Positions 1 through 7,349 of a stretch of 21,585 nucleotides of DNA are shown piece after piece. Both the position numbers and the translations under genes were made by a program. Source of the DNA: Candidatus Levyibacteriota bacterium (GTDB lineage Bacteria > Patescibacteriota > Microgenomatia > Levybacterales > UBA12049); assembly GCA_016192645.1 (NCBI GenBank), contig JACPTT010000013.1, forward strand, positions 1-21,585. Direction: 5' to 3'. Under the pieces are notes generated by a model. The model made no database searches and was not told the DNA's origin. It was given only the letters and a program-made list of their open reading frames with translations. Each line of letters starts with the position of its first letter. Position 1 is the first letter of the stretch.

Positions 1-58
1 TCAAGAATCCGTGCTTTCTTTTTCTTTTGAGCTTTTTCAGTTTTATTCTTTTTTCCAT
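1..58 (-). CDS. rpmH: Large ribosomal subunit protein bL34, N-terminal part (cut by window edge)
   Basis: Reading the minus strand from the ATG at 58 gives 19 residues, MEKRIKLKKLKRKRKHGFL, before the window ends. The run KLKRKRKHGFL is the hallmark of bL34, a very short, basic protein of the 50S subunit. The usual bL34 start is MKRTYQPSK..., so the first residues are divergent but the core is unmistakable. The gene is divergent from dnaA, matching the widespread bacterial order rnpA-rpmH-dnaA-dnaN, so rnpA may lie just outside the window. There is no Shine-Dalgarno motif. An extended -10 promoter lies immediately upstream (69-96) and would give an almost leaderless message. The identification rests on the motif plus synteny. 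Confidence 0.88.
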   Translation of the reverse strand, partial: MEKRIKLKKLKRKRKHGFL

Positions 59-68
59 TAGAACAAAT

Positions 69-96
69 AGTATAGCAAAAATTCTTCTTTTCTCAA
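69..96 (-). promoter_or_regulatory. rpmH promoter (TTGAGA / extended -10 TGCTATACT)
   Basis: On the minus strand there is TTGAGA (96-91), a 16-bp spacer, then TATACT (74-69) preceded by TGC, which is an extended -10 element. The -10 ends 10 nt before the rpmH ATG at 58, so the predicted transcript start leaves a leader of only about 3-4 nt. This is a consensus match read by eye; no transcript data are available. Confidence 0.6.
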
Positions 97-97
97 A

Positions 98-175
98 GCA
101 GCAAAAACGATCTAGTTTTATACGCAGTCAAAACGATCTAGTTTTATACGCAGCAAAAACGATCTAGTTTTATGC
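98..175. repeat. Three tandem 26-bp repeats in the rpmH-dnaA control region
   Basis: Three head-to-tail copies lie at 98-123, 124-149 and 150-175, differing from one another at only one to three positions. Each has the core AAAACGATCTAGTTTTAT, in which AAAAC and GTTTT form an inverted repeat around GATCTA. The array starts 1 bp beyond the rpmH -35 and ends 11 bp before the dnaA -35, so it fills the space between two divergent promoters. The 26-bp period is about 2.5 helical turns, so successive copies face opposite sides of the DNA. Likely roles are operators for a dimeric regulator, or iteron-like sites tied to replication control. The copies are contiguous with no spacers, so this is not a CRISPR array. 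Confidence 0.9.
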
Positions 176-186
176 ACTTTTGCCTC

Positions 187-215
187 TTGACAAAGAGTTA
201 TCCACATTATTAAAT
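187..215 (+). promoter_or_regulatory. dnaA promoter with an embedded DnaA box
   Basis: TTGACA (187-192, perfect -35) is followed by 17 bp and TTAAAT (210-215, two mismatches to TATAAT). Transcription would start near 221-223, about 6 nt before the ATG at 228. A perfect DnaA box lies inside the spacer (198-206), the classic arrangement for DnaA autorepression. The -35 is strong and the -10 moderate, so the call is plausible but untested. Confidence 0.55.
198..206 (+). promoter_or_regulatory. Perfect DnaA box TTATCCACA
   Basis: The nine bases exactly match the high-affinity DnaA box consensus. The box lies between the -35 and -10 of the predicted dnaA promoter, so DnaA binding here should block RNA polymerase. 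It could also nucleate DnaA assembly for replication initiation. Confidence 0.8.
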
Positions 216-227
216 TCCTTCTGCCTT

Positions 228-1586
228 ATGGCTCAAGAACTAAACGCTTTGTGGGCAAAGGTTTTAGGAGAGATTGAAACCGAGGTCTCCAAAGCTATTT
301 TTTTAACCCTTTTTAAAAACACCAGTCTTATCTCTTTCGAAGAAAAGGTGGCTACGGTTGCGGCGCCCTCACCAATGGTAATCGATCTTTTAAACAAGCG
401 CTATCATCTTTTAATTAAAAAAACTCTCTCCAAGCATACCAATCAAAACATCGAGCTTATCTTTACTCCCAAAATCCACCAACCGGCAACCAAAAAACAA
501 CCCTTTGATTCTTCAGCTGAAAAGAACGGTCCTCTTTTTATTGAAGAAAAACCAACTCCTCCTGCGGGCCATCTGCCAAGAGTCCGTCCTGATTTTACAT
601 TTCAAACCCTAGCTGTCTCCTCAAGTAATCAACTTGCTTATGTTTCCGCCCAAACCGTTGCCAACAATCTTGGCTCTTCCTATAATCCTCTTTTTATTTA
701 TGGCCCGGTCGGCGTTGGAAAAACCCATCTGATGCAAGCAGTTGCCAACGCGGTTTATCAAAAACACCCCTCTTACAAAATTATTTATATTACAAGCGAA
801 GAGTTTACAAATGAGGTTGTTGAGGCAATTAAAACAAATGACACCGGTAGGATGAAAAAGAGGTTTCGCTCGGCTTCTCTTCTTCTTATCGACGATGTGC
901 AGTTTATCGCCGGCAAAGACCGAGTCCAGGAAGAACTCTTTCACACCTTTAATATCTTGATTGACGCTGGATCGCAAATTGCTCTTTCTTCCGATCGTCC
1001 CCCAAGCGAGATAAAAAAGCTCGAGACGCGTCTTGCTTCGCGCTTTTCCGGCGGACTGACCGTTGATATTGAGCCTCCTGATTTTGAGTTGCGAACCGCC
1101 ATTCTCCTTATTAAGGCTCGCAAACATGGAATTGACTTGCCCATTGAGGTTGCGAAAACCCTAGCCGAAAACATTGGGGATACAAGAAGCCTGGAGGGGG
1201 CACTACTGCGAGTTGTTACCCAAGTAAAAACCGCCGGAGAAGATATTACCATTGAGATGGCAAGGCAAACCCTCAATGTAAAGCAAGAAGAAAACAACCA
1301 CGCTCACCCTGATGATGTAATTAAAAACGCTTGTTTGTTTTATGGTCTTAAACCAACGCAAATAAAAGGACCGCGAAGAGAAGCTTCTTTAGTTAAAGCG
1401 CGCCAAATAATTATGTTTATTCTAAAAAAAGAGCTTGGTTTAAGTTTTACTGAGGTTGGAAACATGCTGGGCGGAAGAGATCATACAACCGTCATGCATG
1501 GCGTTGAAAAAATCGAAAGATTATTGTCCACAAAACCACAGCTTGCGACCGAAATAGTGGGGATAACAAAAGGCGTTCGTGGATAA
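228..1586 (+). CDS. dnaA: Chromosomal replication initiator DnaA
   Basis: The 452-residue protein is of normal DnaA length. The N-terminal domain I begins MAQELNALWAKVLGEIE. A short linker leads to the AAA+ domain, with Walker A GPVGVGKTHL (Lys165) and Walker B LLLIDDVQF (Asp222/Asp223). The C-terminal helix-turn-helix domain carries the DnaA signature GRDHTTVMHGVEKI (residues 416-429), which reads DnaA boxes. An in-frame TTG at 180 would add 16 residues, but the ATG at 228 gives the usual DnaA N-terminus and lies correctly behind the predicted promoter, so I chose 228. DnaA binds ATP, assembles on oriC and melts the duplex. The stop codon TAA is part of a near-consensus inverted DnaA box (1578-1586). 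dnaN follows in the same direction. Confidence 0.97.
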   Translation: MAQELNALWAKVLGEIETEVSKAIFLTLFKNTSLISFEEKVATVAAPSPMVIDLLNKRYHLLIKKTLSKHTNQNIELIFTPKIHQPATKKQPFDSSAEKNGPLFIEEKPTPPAGHLPRVRPDFTFQTLAVSSSNQLAYVSAQTVANNLGSSYNPLFIYGPVGVGKTHLMQAVANAVYQKHPSYKIIYITSEEFTNEVVEAIKTNDTGRMKKRFRSASLLLIDDVQFIAGKDRVQEELFHTFNILIDAGSQIALSSDRPPSEIKKLETRLASRFSGGLTVDIEPPDFELRTAILLIKARKHGIDLPIEVAKTLAENIGDTRSLEGALLRVVTQVKTAGEDITIEMARQTLNVKQEENNHAHPDDVIKNACLFYGLKPTQIKGPRREASLVKARQIIMFILKKELGLSFTEVGNMLGGRDHTTVMHGVEKIERLLSTKPQLATEIVGITKGVRG

Positions 1587-1727
1587 GTATTTTTGGCGCA
1601 CAACCACTAACCACAACTTATCCTCTTTATTATCAACAGGTTTTCCACATCTTTTTTTCTTTTTTTGGGTTGTTTCTGTCTCTCCTCTTGATTTTTTCCA
1701 CTTTTCCCACTACACTACTACAACGAC
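1524..1727. other. Candidate replication origin (oriC): DnaA-box cluster and T-rich unwinding stretch between dnaA and dnaN
   Basis: Near-consensus DnaA boxes, each with one mismatch to TTATCCACA, lie at 1524-1532 (TTGTCCACA), 1578-1586 (inverted, CGTGGATAA), 1630-1638 (TTATCAACA) and 1641-1649 (TTTTCCACA). The last two are in tandem, 11 bp apart, which is one helical turn. They are followed by a strongly T-rich strand (about 1650-1697). Weaker box-like TTTTCCAC motifs come next (about 1694-1710), then CTACACTACTA, whose CTA/TAG triplets resemble DnaA-trio elements. Position next to dnaA, box clustering and an AT-rich segment together make this the best origin candidate. Whole-genome GC skew would be the real test. 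Confidence 0.6.
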
Positions 1728-1745
1728 AAAAGTAATACTTATAGA

Positions 1746-2864
1746 ATGAAAACGTATATTCTTTCGGAAAACCTTCAAAAAAAACTCCCTTTTCTAACGC
1801 GCATTATTTCGCAAAGAAGCCAATTACCTATTCTTCTAAACTTTCTTCTGGAAGTAAAAAACGGAAAAGCAAGAATAAGCGCAACCGATCTTGAAATAGG
1901 CGCTCAAATAGAAATACCGGCAAATGTTGAAAAAGAGGGAGAGACAACGGTTCCGGCAAAAATATTTTCCGAGCTGCTTGGCTCTCTGCCGCAGGAAAAA
2001 ATTAGCCTTTGGCAAGAAGAAAACACCCTTTGGGTCGCCGGGAAAAAGACCAAAACCTCTTTTCAGACAATCCAAGCAAACGAGTTCCCAAAGCTTTATA
2101 AAGAAAAAGGAGAAGAAATATTAGAGACGACAGGAGAGCAGTTAAAGCAAATGTTTGGCCCGGTTCTTTTTTCGGCAAGTCTCGATATGGGAAGACCTGC
2201 TCTTTCGGGGGTGCTGATTAAAAAAGAAGAGAATAAATCACAGCTGGTGGCAACAGACGGATATAGGCTTTCGCTAAAAAAGACAACGCTGCAAACAAAA
2301 TTAAAAAAGGAAGAAAAAGAGGAAGTGTTGATTCCGGCAAGAATTCTACGGGAGATTTTGGCGGTGGCGCAGGAAGACAAAACCGTTACCCTGTCCCTTT
2401 CAAAAGAAAATAATCAGGTTTTTTTCCTTCAAGAAGACCTTGTTTTGGTGGGAAGAATTATTGAGGCAGAATTCCCTAATTTTGAGAAGATAATTCCCGC
2501 AGATTTTTCAACGCAAGCTTTATTTGATCGGGAAGAGATGCAAAAAGCAGTTAAAATCTGCTCTATTTTTGCCCGGGACGCCGCTAACATTGTTCGTCTG
2601 TCTCTAAAAAAAGACAAAATTGTTGTTTCGGCAAATGCCCCCTCGGTGGGAGAAAATACGGTTGAAGTGGAGTTAAAGCTCGAAGGAGAAGAGAACGAGA
2701 TTGCTTTTAACGCAAGGTATCTGTTGGATCTTTTGGGAAACCTTGAGGACGAACGCCTTGTTTTTGAAATGAGCGGCCCCTTAAGCCCCGGGGTATTTAA
2801 AATCGAGGGAGACGATTCTTTTCTTCACTTAATAATGCCCATCCGCGTACAGGCAGAACAATAA
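1746..2864 (+). CDS. dnaN: DNA polymerase III beta subunit (sliding clamp)
   Basis: The 372-residue protein has the full length of a bacterial beta clamp and its three-domain pattern. Visible family features include the N-terminal stretch with LPILLNFLLEVKNGKARISATDLEIG, the conserved ALSGVLIKKE and LVATDGYRLSLKK segments of the middle domain, and the C-terminal LIMPIRV ending that resembles the canonical MPMRL clamp terminus. The clamp forms a ring around DNA and tethers the replicative polymerase and other partners. The gene follows dnaA by 159 bp, the separating DNA being the candidate origin. No clear Shine-Dalgarno motif precedes the ATG. It may be read from the dnaA promoter or from an unrecognised promoter near 1733. 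The hydrolase gene starts 27 bp downstream and is probably co-transcribed. Confidence 0.96.
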   Translation: MKTYILSENLQKKLPFLTRIISQRSQLPILLNFLLEVKNGKARISATDLEIGAQIEIPANVEKEGETTVPAKIFSELLGSLPQEKISLWQEENTLWVAGKKTKTSFQTIQANEFPKLYKEKGEEILETTGEQLKQMFGPVLFSASLDMGRPALSGVLIKKEENKSQLVATDGYRLSLKKTTLQTKLKKEEKEEVLIPARILREILAVAQEDKTVTLSLSKENNQVFFLQEDLVLVGRIIEAEFPNFEKIIPADFSTQALFDREEMQKAVKICSIFARDAANIVRLSLKKDKIVVSANAPSVGENTVEVELKLEGEENEIAFNARYLLDLLGNLEDERLVFEMSGPLSPGVFKIEGDDSFLHLIMPIRVQAEQ

Positions 2865-2891
2865 TTTCTTTCCCGTGATAACATAGGACAT

Positions 2892-4052
2892 GTGGGAAGG
2901 CCTTTGTCTGAACGGGGAATAACCCGGAGAGAGTTTCTATGGGGAGCATTAATGGTTGCAGCCGGAACCACGCTACCCCCTCTTTTTTCCGCCTGCCAAC
3001 CGCCCTCAGAAGAAGAGAAGCCTGAGTGGCAAAAACCAAAAGAACAGCAAGATGCTCCCAGAGAAGGAGATGTGGCGGTGAGCGGAGAAGGAGTATTTTT
3101 GCTTAGAAATAGAAAGAAGTATCCGGTTCCTGACCTAGGAGTTTATGCCCGCAATACTAAGCTTGAGAAATATGGAAGAAAAATCCTTTATCTTCCGCGC
3201 AGCAAGTTCGAGGAATATCCAAGGGGCGAGATTTTTACCGAGCGCAGAATTTTCGATAAAACAACAAACACTTTAAAAACAAACAACTCTTTTGGTCAAG
3301 AAATACTTGTGTTTTTCCCGGGTGTTATGACAGACGGAGGAATGCCTTGGGAAACAATAAGGCCGGCAAGCGACACCTTCGTAAGTCTTTTGGTGGGGCT
3401 TAAGCAAAAAAAATGGGGACTTGCGGACAGCTTCTTTTTCACCTATGGAAAAGAGAGACTAATCGAATACGAGGCAAAACACACATCTAGATCGCCAGAG
3501 GAAAACATGCGGTACGCAATAGATTTTATAGAAACATTAAAAAATGAATTTCCTTTGGCTCAATTTAACATAATATGTCATAGTCTAGGTGGATTGTTTG
3601 GTCTCGCCGCGGCCAAAAAGCACTTTGACGCGATTAATAATGTAATTCTTATTAATAGCCCGATTAGGGGCATTGAGGGGACTTTATTTCGTAAGGGATT
3701 GGTTAAGGGAGGAAGAGAGCTTTTAAAACCCTATATCGGAGATGAGAAGGTCAGTGATTACCTCTTTAGCATATGGGGAAATAAAGAATATCAGAAAGAA
3801 CTGGAGGAGTTTGTGTCGTTTTTTACATCAACAGGAAGGCAAATAATAATTGTAGCCGACGAGAGCGACCCGATTGTGCCAGTGGAGTCAGCAACGGTAA
3901 AAGGAGCAAAAGAGATCCGATTGGCAAAAACAACAAATGCTGCCATACCGATAAACGAATGGCTGGTTGCCCACGGCAGACCGCTAAGAGATAAAGAAGT
4001 AGCAGGGCAAATAGGGGATGAGCTTGGTGAAAACCTCGCCGCCGCGGCATAA
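2892..4052 (+). CDS. Predicted Tat-exported lipoprotein, alpha/beta hydrolase (lipase/esterase-like)
   Basis: The N-terminus has a twin-arginine motif (TRREFLWGALMVAAG), a hydrophobic stretch and a lipobox-like LFSAC, so export by Tat followed by lipid anchoring at the cysteine is likely. A charged linker follows. The rest looks like an alpha/beta hydrolase: nucleophile elbow CHSLGG (Ser231), an acid in DESDP (Asp326) and a late histidine in VAHGRP (His361), in the correct order for a catalytic triad. The substrate cannot be told; a lipid or ester is typical. The start is uncertain: GTG at 2892 is used here, but TTG at 2904 has a better purine-rich stretch in front. The gene occupies the slot behind dnaN often held by recF. 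Its stop is 5 bp from the stop of the convergent next gene. Confidence 0.8.
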   Translation: MGRPLSERGITRREFLWGALMVAAGTTLPPLFSACQPPSEEEKPEWQKPKEQQDAPREGDVAVSGEGVFLLRNRKKYPVPDLGVYARNTKLEKYGRKILYLPRSKFEEYPRGEIFTERRIFDKTTNTLKTNNSFGQEILVFFPGVMTDGGMPWETIRPASDTFVSLLVGLKQKKWGLADSFFFTYGKERLIEYEAKHTSRSPEENMRYAIDFIETLKNEFPLAQFNIICHSLGGLFGLAAAKKHFDAINNVILINSPIRGIEGTLFRKGLVKGGRELLKPYIGDEKVSDYLFSIWGNKEYQKELEEFVSFFTSTGRQIIIVADESDPIVPVESATVKGAKEIRLAKTTNAAIPINEWLVAHGRPLRDKEVAGQIGDELGENLAAAA

Positions 4053-4057
4053 TGTTG

Positions 4058-4681
4058 CTACTCATAAAGCCTTTCTGGCTCAGGAGGCCCTTCTTTAATA
4101 TCTTCGCCGAATGTTTTTATGTACGTCTCGGAATTCATTGGAGAAAAGAGATGTATCTCATGTACCCAATCGCTATAAGCGTTGCCAACAAAAGCAAATC
4201 CCCTATTGCTATAAATATACGTTGAGGAAAAAGGTCCATAGAAAAGCGAGCCCTGAATTATTTTTTCAGGCTTACCAAAAGAGCTGGTAAGCTGAGAAAT
4301 TTTAACGTGTCCTATTTCATTAGGGTTTTCGGGAATGATTATTCTTTCAAAAATCGCACGGTTGTTTTTCATAAGAATTTGATTAGGTCGCGTTGCGAAA
4401 AAAGAGACAAAGGAATATTGAGTTTCTCCGGCGAGAAAAGTTTCCTTCTTTTCTAAATTTGGAAGTTTTTCAACCGCGTCCGTTGTTGTTTCTCCAACTA
4501 TAGTTTTTTGAAGAGGAGAAATGTTGGTAATGCCTTTGCGGGGCGGAAAGACAACTTTAACCGGAGTTGGTGTTGGGAAGGAAGGAGGTAGGGTTACCGT
4601 CTCTTTTCGTAATCCCAAAAAGACAAATAAAAGAGCCAAGAGAAAAACAAGAGAGGATAGAATTAAAATTTTTTTCTTCAT
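4058..4681 (-). CDS. Small membrane-anchored protein of unknown function, last gene of the T4SS-like operon
   Basis: This 207-residue protein opens with a lysine-rich N-terminus and one hydrophobic segment (about residues 5-23), followed by a Pro/Thr-rich linker. That reads as an uncleaved signal anchor exposing the rest outside the membrane. The globular part (about 80-207) is rich in aromatic and beta-prone residues and matches no family I recognise. There is no cysteine lipobox. Its ATG lies 4 bp after the stop of the metallopeptidase gene, so it is almost certainly translated from the same message as the PrgI/VirB4 genes. An envelope accessory role is inference from context only. No catalytic motif is visible. 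Confidence 0.65.
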   Translation of the reverse strand: MKKKILILSSLVFLLALLFVFLGLRKETVTLPPSFPTPTPVKVVFPPRKGITNISPLQKTIVGETTTDAVEKLPNLEKKETFLAGETQYSFVSFFATRPNQILMKNNRAIFERIIIPENPNEIGHVKISQLTSSFGKPEKIIQGSLFYGPFSSTYIYSNRGFAFVGNAYSDWVHEIHLFSPMNSETYIKTFGEDIKEGPPEPERLYE

Positions 4682-4685
4682 AGCT

Positions 4686-5525
4686 TTAGGGATAGGCTCC
4701 CAAGACTTTCTTAGCCAAATTATAGTGCAAGGGATAGCCGTTGTTAAGATAGGGATTTAGTTGTCTTCCGGCGCATCTTGCGGTTTGCGCCCAAGCAGTA
4801 GGATTAAGATAATAAGTAATCATTTCGGCATAGTCCTCAGATCGAAACTGCCAACTACCACGATTTTGGGGAGGGTAAGTGCAAGCAGTCTGGGCGTAGC
4901 GCGTTACTCCTCCTTCGGTCCTCCAGACGCCCGCATGCTCCTGTTCGTAGGCATAAGCCTTGCTGCAGTTTAAGATTATATGGCCAAGCTCATGAATGAG
5001 GGCAACATTGAAAAGTTCTTGAGGACCATATTGCGCTAGGCGGATGGTTTTGCATCCTGTCTGCTCAGAATCGCTGCTTGCGGTAATTGTCGTTCCGCGG
5101 ACAAGCGTTATAAAATTGGTGCGGGAAACATCCCAAAGTTTATCCCACGCCCATTGCAAGTGTTGCTGGTCAAAACCATTCATGGTAATTCCAAACTGAC
5201 CAGAGATTGCCTGCCTTAAATCCGAGGGGGCCGCGGGAGGCGTTATGGGAGGATTTGGAGGCGAGGTTGGGTGCGGTTGTTGCGGTCCGGCCGCTGGTGT
5301 TCCTGGTGTTCCCGGTGCGCCGGTGAAGCCAACAATTAAAAAAGTGGCAAGAAGAATAAAAATAACAACAGCAATTGGCAGCCAGACCGGAAGCAAGCTA
5401 GCTGTGGCTCCGGCTAACCGGACTCCGGTAGCAAATGTCCTTATGGATCTTGCGGTGTTTAAGGCGTCAATCGATCGGCTCAAAAAGCCCCGAGATTGAT
5501 GACGCTTTTGTTCTTCCTGTTCCAC
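4686..5525 (-). CDS. Membrane-anchored HExxH metallopeptidase-like protein in the T4SS-like operon
   Basis: The 279-residue protein starts with a charged, probably cytoplasmic segment, then one transmembrane helix (about residues 44-67), then a Gly/Pro-rich linker (about 68-105) and a C-terminal domain. That domain has the zinc motif HELGH (178-182) in ALIHELGHIILNC. Some 50 residues later comes EDYAEMITYY, where Glu230 or Glu234 could be the third zinc ligand, a gluzincin-like layout. Several cysteines suggest an oxidising extracytoplasmic location. GTG at 5525 is the start, directly behind AAGGT. The VirB4 stop is 18 bp upstream and the next gene 4 bp downstream. It may trim the cell wall or process a secreted or pilus component (inference). 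It is not the lytic transglycosylase or NlpC/P60 enzyme usual in T4SS loci. Confidence 0.72.
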   Translation of the reverse strand: MEQEEQKRHQSRGFLSRSIDALNTARSIRTFATGVRLAGATASLLPVWLPIAVVIFILLATFLIVGFTGAPGTPGTPAAGPQQPHPTSPPNPPITPPAAPSDLRQAISGQFGITMNGFDQQHLQWAWDKLWDVSRTNFITLVRGTTITASSDSEQTGCKTIRLAQYGPQELFNVALIHELGHIILNCSKAYAYEQEHAGVWRTEGGVTRYAQTACTYPPQNRGSWQFRSEDYAEMITYYLNPTAWAQTARCAGRQLNPYLNNGYPLHYNLAKKVLGAYP

Positions 5526-5543
5526 ACCTTAATAATAACAGAA

Positions 5544-7349
5544 TTATGGACTTGGAAGAACCGTTTGATCTTCAAGGGGTTCTGGCTCGGGTTGGGTAGT
5601 CGCTTCTTTTTCCGCTTCCAAGACTGGTTGTTCTTGCGGTGCTTCTTGTAGTTCTGTCTTTTGCCTTTTTAATAGTTCTTCCGGGTTTGAGGTGATAAGT
5701 TCGTGTTCAAAAGGTGCGGCAACCGCTTTTATTCCCACATGGCTTTGACCGGCAAAAAATAGTCCTTCGCCAATACCGGTTGAAAGAAGCAGTTGTTTTT
5801 CGCCCAGCGATAAATAAAATGTTTTTGCTACTGCATCTATTTCTGCTGTTCCTTGCTTCATAAGGATTTGAATTGAGGAGTTGGATAAAACCGCCTTACC
5901 GTAGTCGGTGGTTAAAAAATCCTCAACATCTTGTGTTACGGTCGTAAGTCCCAAGTAATACTTTCTGGCGCGCTTGGCAATGCTATAGACAAAAGAGGCG
6001 GAGTCCTCATATTTCATCATGTACCAAACTTCATCTAAAATAAGAAGTCTTTTTTTAAGGGTTTTTCGGACCCTAGTCCAAACAAAATCCAAGATAATAT
6101 GCATGGCAATAGGACGGAGTTCTTCCTCAAGTCCTTTGATGCTAAAAACAGTCAGTTCGTTGGAAATGTCAAAATTGGATTGCTGATTAAATATGCCCGA
6201 AAGACTGCCCTTAATAAATCTTTCAAGCGAAAGAGCCAATTCTTGGGCGTTTTTATCTTTCATGGAAAGTAGGGTTTGGTAAAGATCTTCCATTAGCGGC
6301 GGTTCTTTTTTCTGCGTGGCAGGGTCGGGTGTTATGCCTTTCTTTTGGTATGTCTCAACTAAGGCGCGATCCAAAATTGCATCGTGAGATGGGTCAAGTC
6401 TCCCCAAAACTATCTTAAGAAGTCCTCGCAGAGAGGCAACATATTCTCCGTCCAAGGCATGACATAGAGCTTCGTACTCTCCTTCCGGGTCAACGATAAT
6501 TACTTCTGTTCCAAACATGAGCTGGCGCATGACCTCAAGTTTAATAAGATATGATTTTCCTGAGCCTGATTTTCCTAAGACCACCTCGTTTGCATTCTCA
6601 AGGGAAAAGCGGTCAAAGATAATAAGCGAGCCGTTTTGCTGATTTATCCCATATAAAACGCCCTTGTCTTGGGTTAGGGTTGAAGAGGTAAAGGGAAAGG
6701 TTGAAGCAAGAGAGGTTGTATCCATATTGCGGGTAATATAGAGTTTGTCCTGGGCAAGGGGAAGGGTGGTTTTAAAACCTTCTTCCATTTGCAAAGTTGC
6801 CGGTTTTGATAAAAGCAGAAGCGAAGATAAGGTTGTAGTGAGCCTTTTGGTTGTTTCGTTGAGTTCCGAAAGTGTCGGAGCGGCAAGGGTTATGTAAAGG
6901 CCAAATTGAAAAAAACGCTCAACCCCTTTTGCCAGCTCTTCCTGAAGCGCTAAGGCGTCTTCAAGACCGGCTTTTACCTTTGGATCAATATCAACGCCCT
7001 GCTCGATTTGAGAAGAGATGGTTGCTTCCATCTCGGCAATTTTTCGCCGAAGACTCTCTAAAATATCGGAAGAGAAGGCAGGATAAATAAACATCGAGAT
7101 ATCCAGCTCGTGATCAAAATCAATAAGTGAGGCGAGCCAATTAGGAGAAACAAAACGAGGATATCCTACAACAAAAAGGGTTTGATAAAAAGTATCGCCA
7201 ACTCTTATTGAACGAAAGTCAACCTCAACGGATGAAGGAGCAAGCACATCGGCCAAAGAATTCATCCCTTTTTCAATAAGAGAAAGCGCCGAGTTTGGCG
7301 GCGACACAACGGCTTGCTTTTTGTTTTTTTTAAGACCAAAGATTTTCAT
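5544..7349 (-). CDS. virB4: VirB4/TraC-family type IV secretion ATPase
   Basis: The 601-residue protein has a VirB4 N-terminal domain (about 40-220, with VDFRSIRVGDTFYQTLFVVGYPR) and a P-loop ATPase domain. Walker A is GKSGSGKSY (Lys265), followed by IIVDPEGEY; Walker B is RLLILDEVWYMM (Asp439/Glu440). A Thr-Gln motif (TTVTQDVEDFL) and a final regulatory stretch precede an acidic, Pro/Glu-rich tail (about 560-601). VirB4 ATPases power pilus assembly and substrate transfer at the inner face of the membrane. The ATG overlaps the upstream stop by 4 bp (ATGA), indicating translational coupling. The N-terminal domain is intact, so this is not a fragment of a broken gene. The tail is unlike the rest in composition and may be a partner-binding extension. 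Confidence 0.93.
   Translation of the reverse strand: MKIFGLKKNKKQAVVSPPNSALSLIEKGMNSLADVLAPSSVEVDFRSIRVGDTFYQTLFVVGYPRFVSPNWLASLIDFDHELDISMFIYPAFSSDILESLRRKIAEMEATISSQIEQGVDIDPKVKAGLEDALALQEELAKGVERFFQFGLYITLAAPTLSELNETTKRLTTTLSSLLLLSKPATLQMEEGFKTTLPLAQDKLYITRNMDTTSLASTFPFTSSTLTQDKGVLYGINQQNGSLIIFDRFSLENANEVVLGKSGSGKSYLIKLEVMRQLMFGTEVIIVDPEGEYEALCHALDGEYVASLRGLLKIVLGRLDPSHDAILDRALVETYQKKGITPDPATQKKEPPLMEDLYQTLLSMKDKNAQELALSLERFIKGSLSGIFNQQSNFDISNELTVFSIKGLEEELRPIAMHIILDFVWTRVRKTLKKRLLILDEVWYMMKYEDSASFVYSIAKRARKYYLGLTTVTQDVEDFLTTDYGKAVLSNSSIQILMKQGTAEIDAVAKTFYLSLGEKQLLLSTGIGEGLFFAGQSHVGIKAVAAPFEHELITSNPEELLKRQKTELQEAPQEQPVLEAEKEATTQPEPEPLEDQTVLPSP

Noticed and set aside
98..175. CRISPR array
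   Set aside because: The three 26-bp units are directly adjacent and near-identical over their full length, with no unique spacers and no cas genes nearby.
180..227. dnaA start at TTG 180
   Set aside because: It would lie upstream of the predicted promoter and run through the DnaA box, while the ATG at 228 gives the normal DnaA N-terminus.
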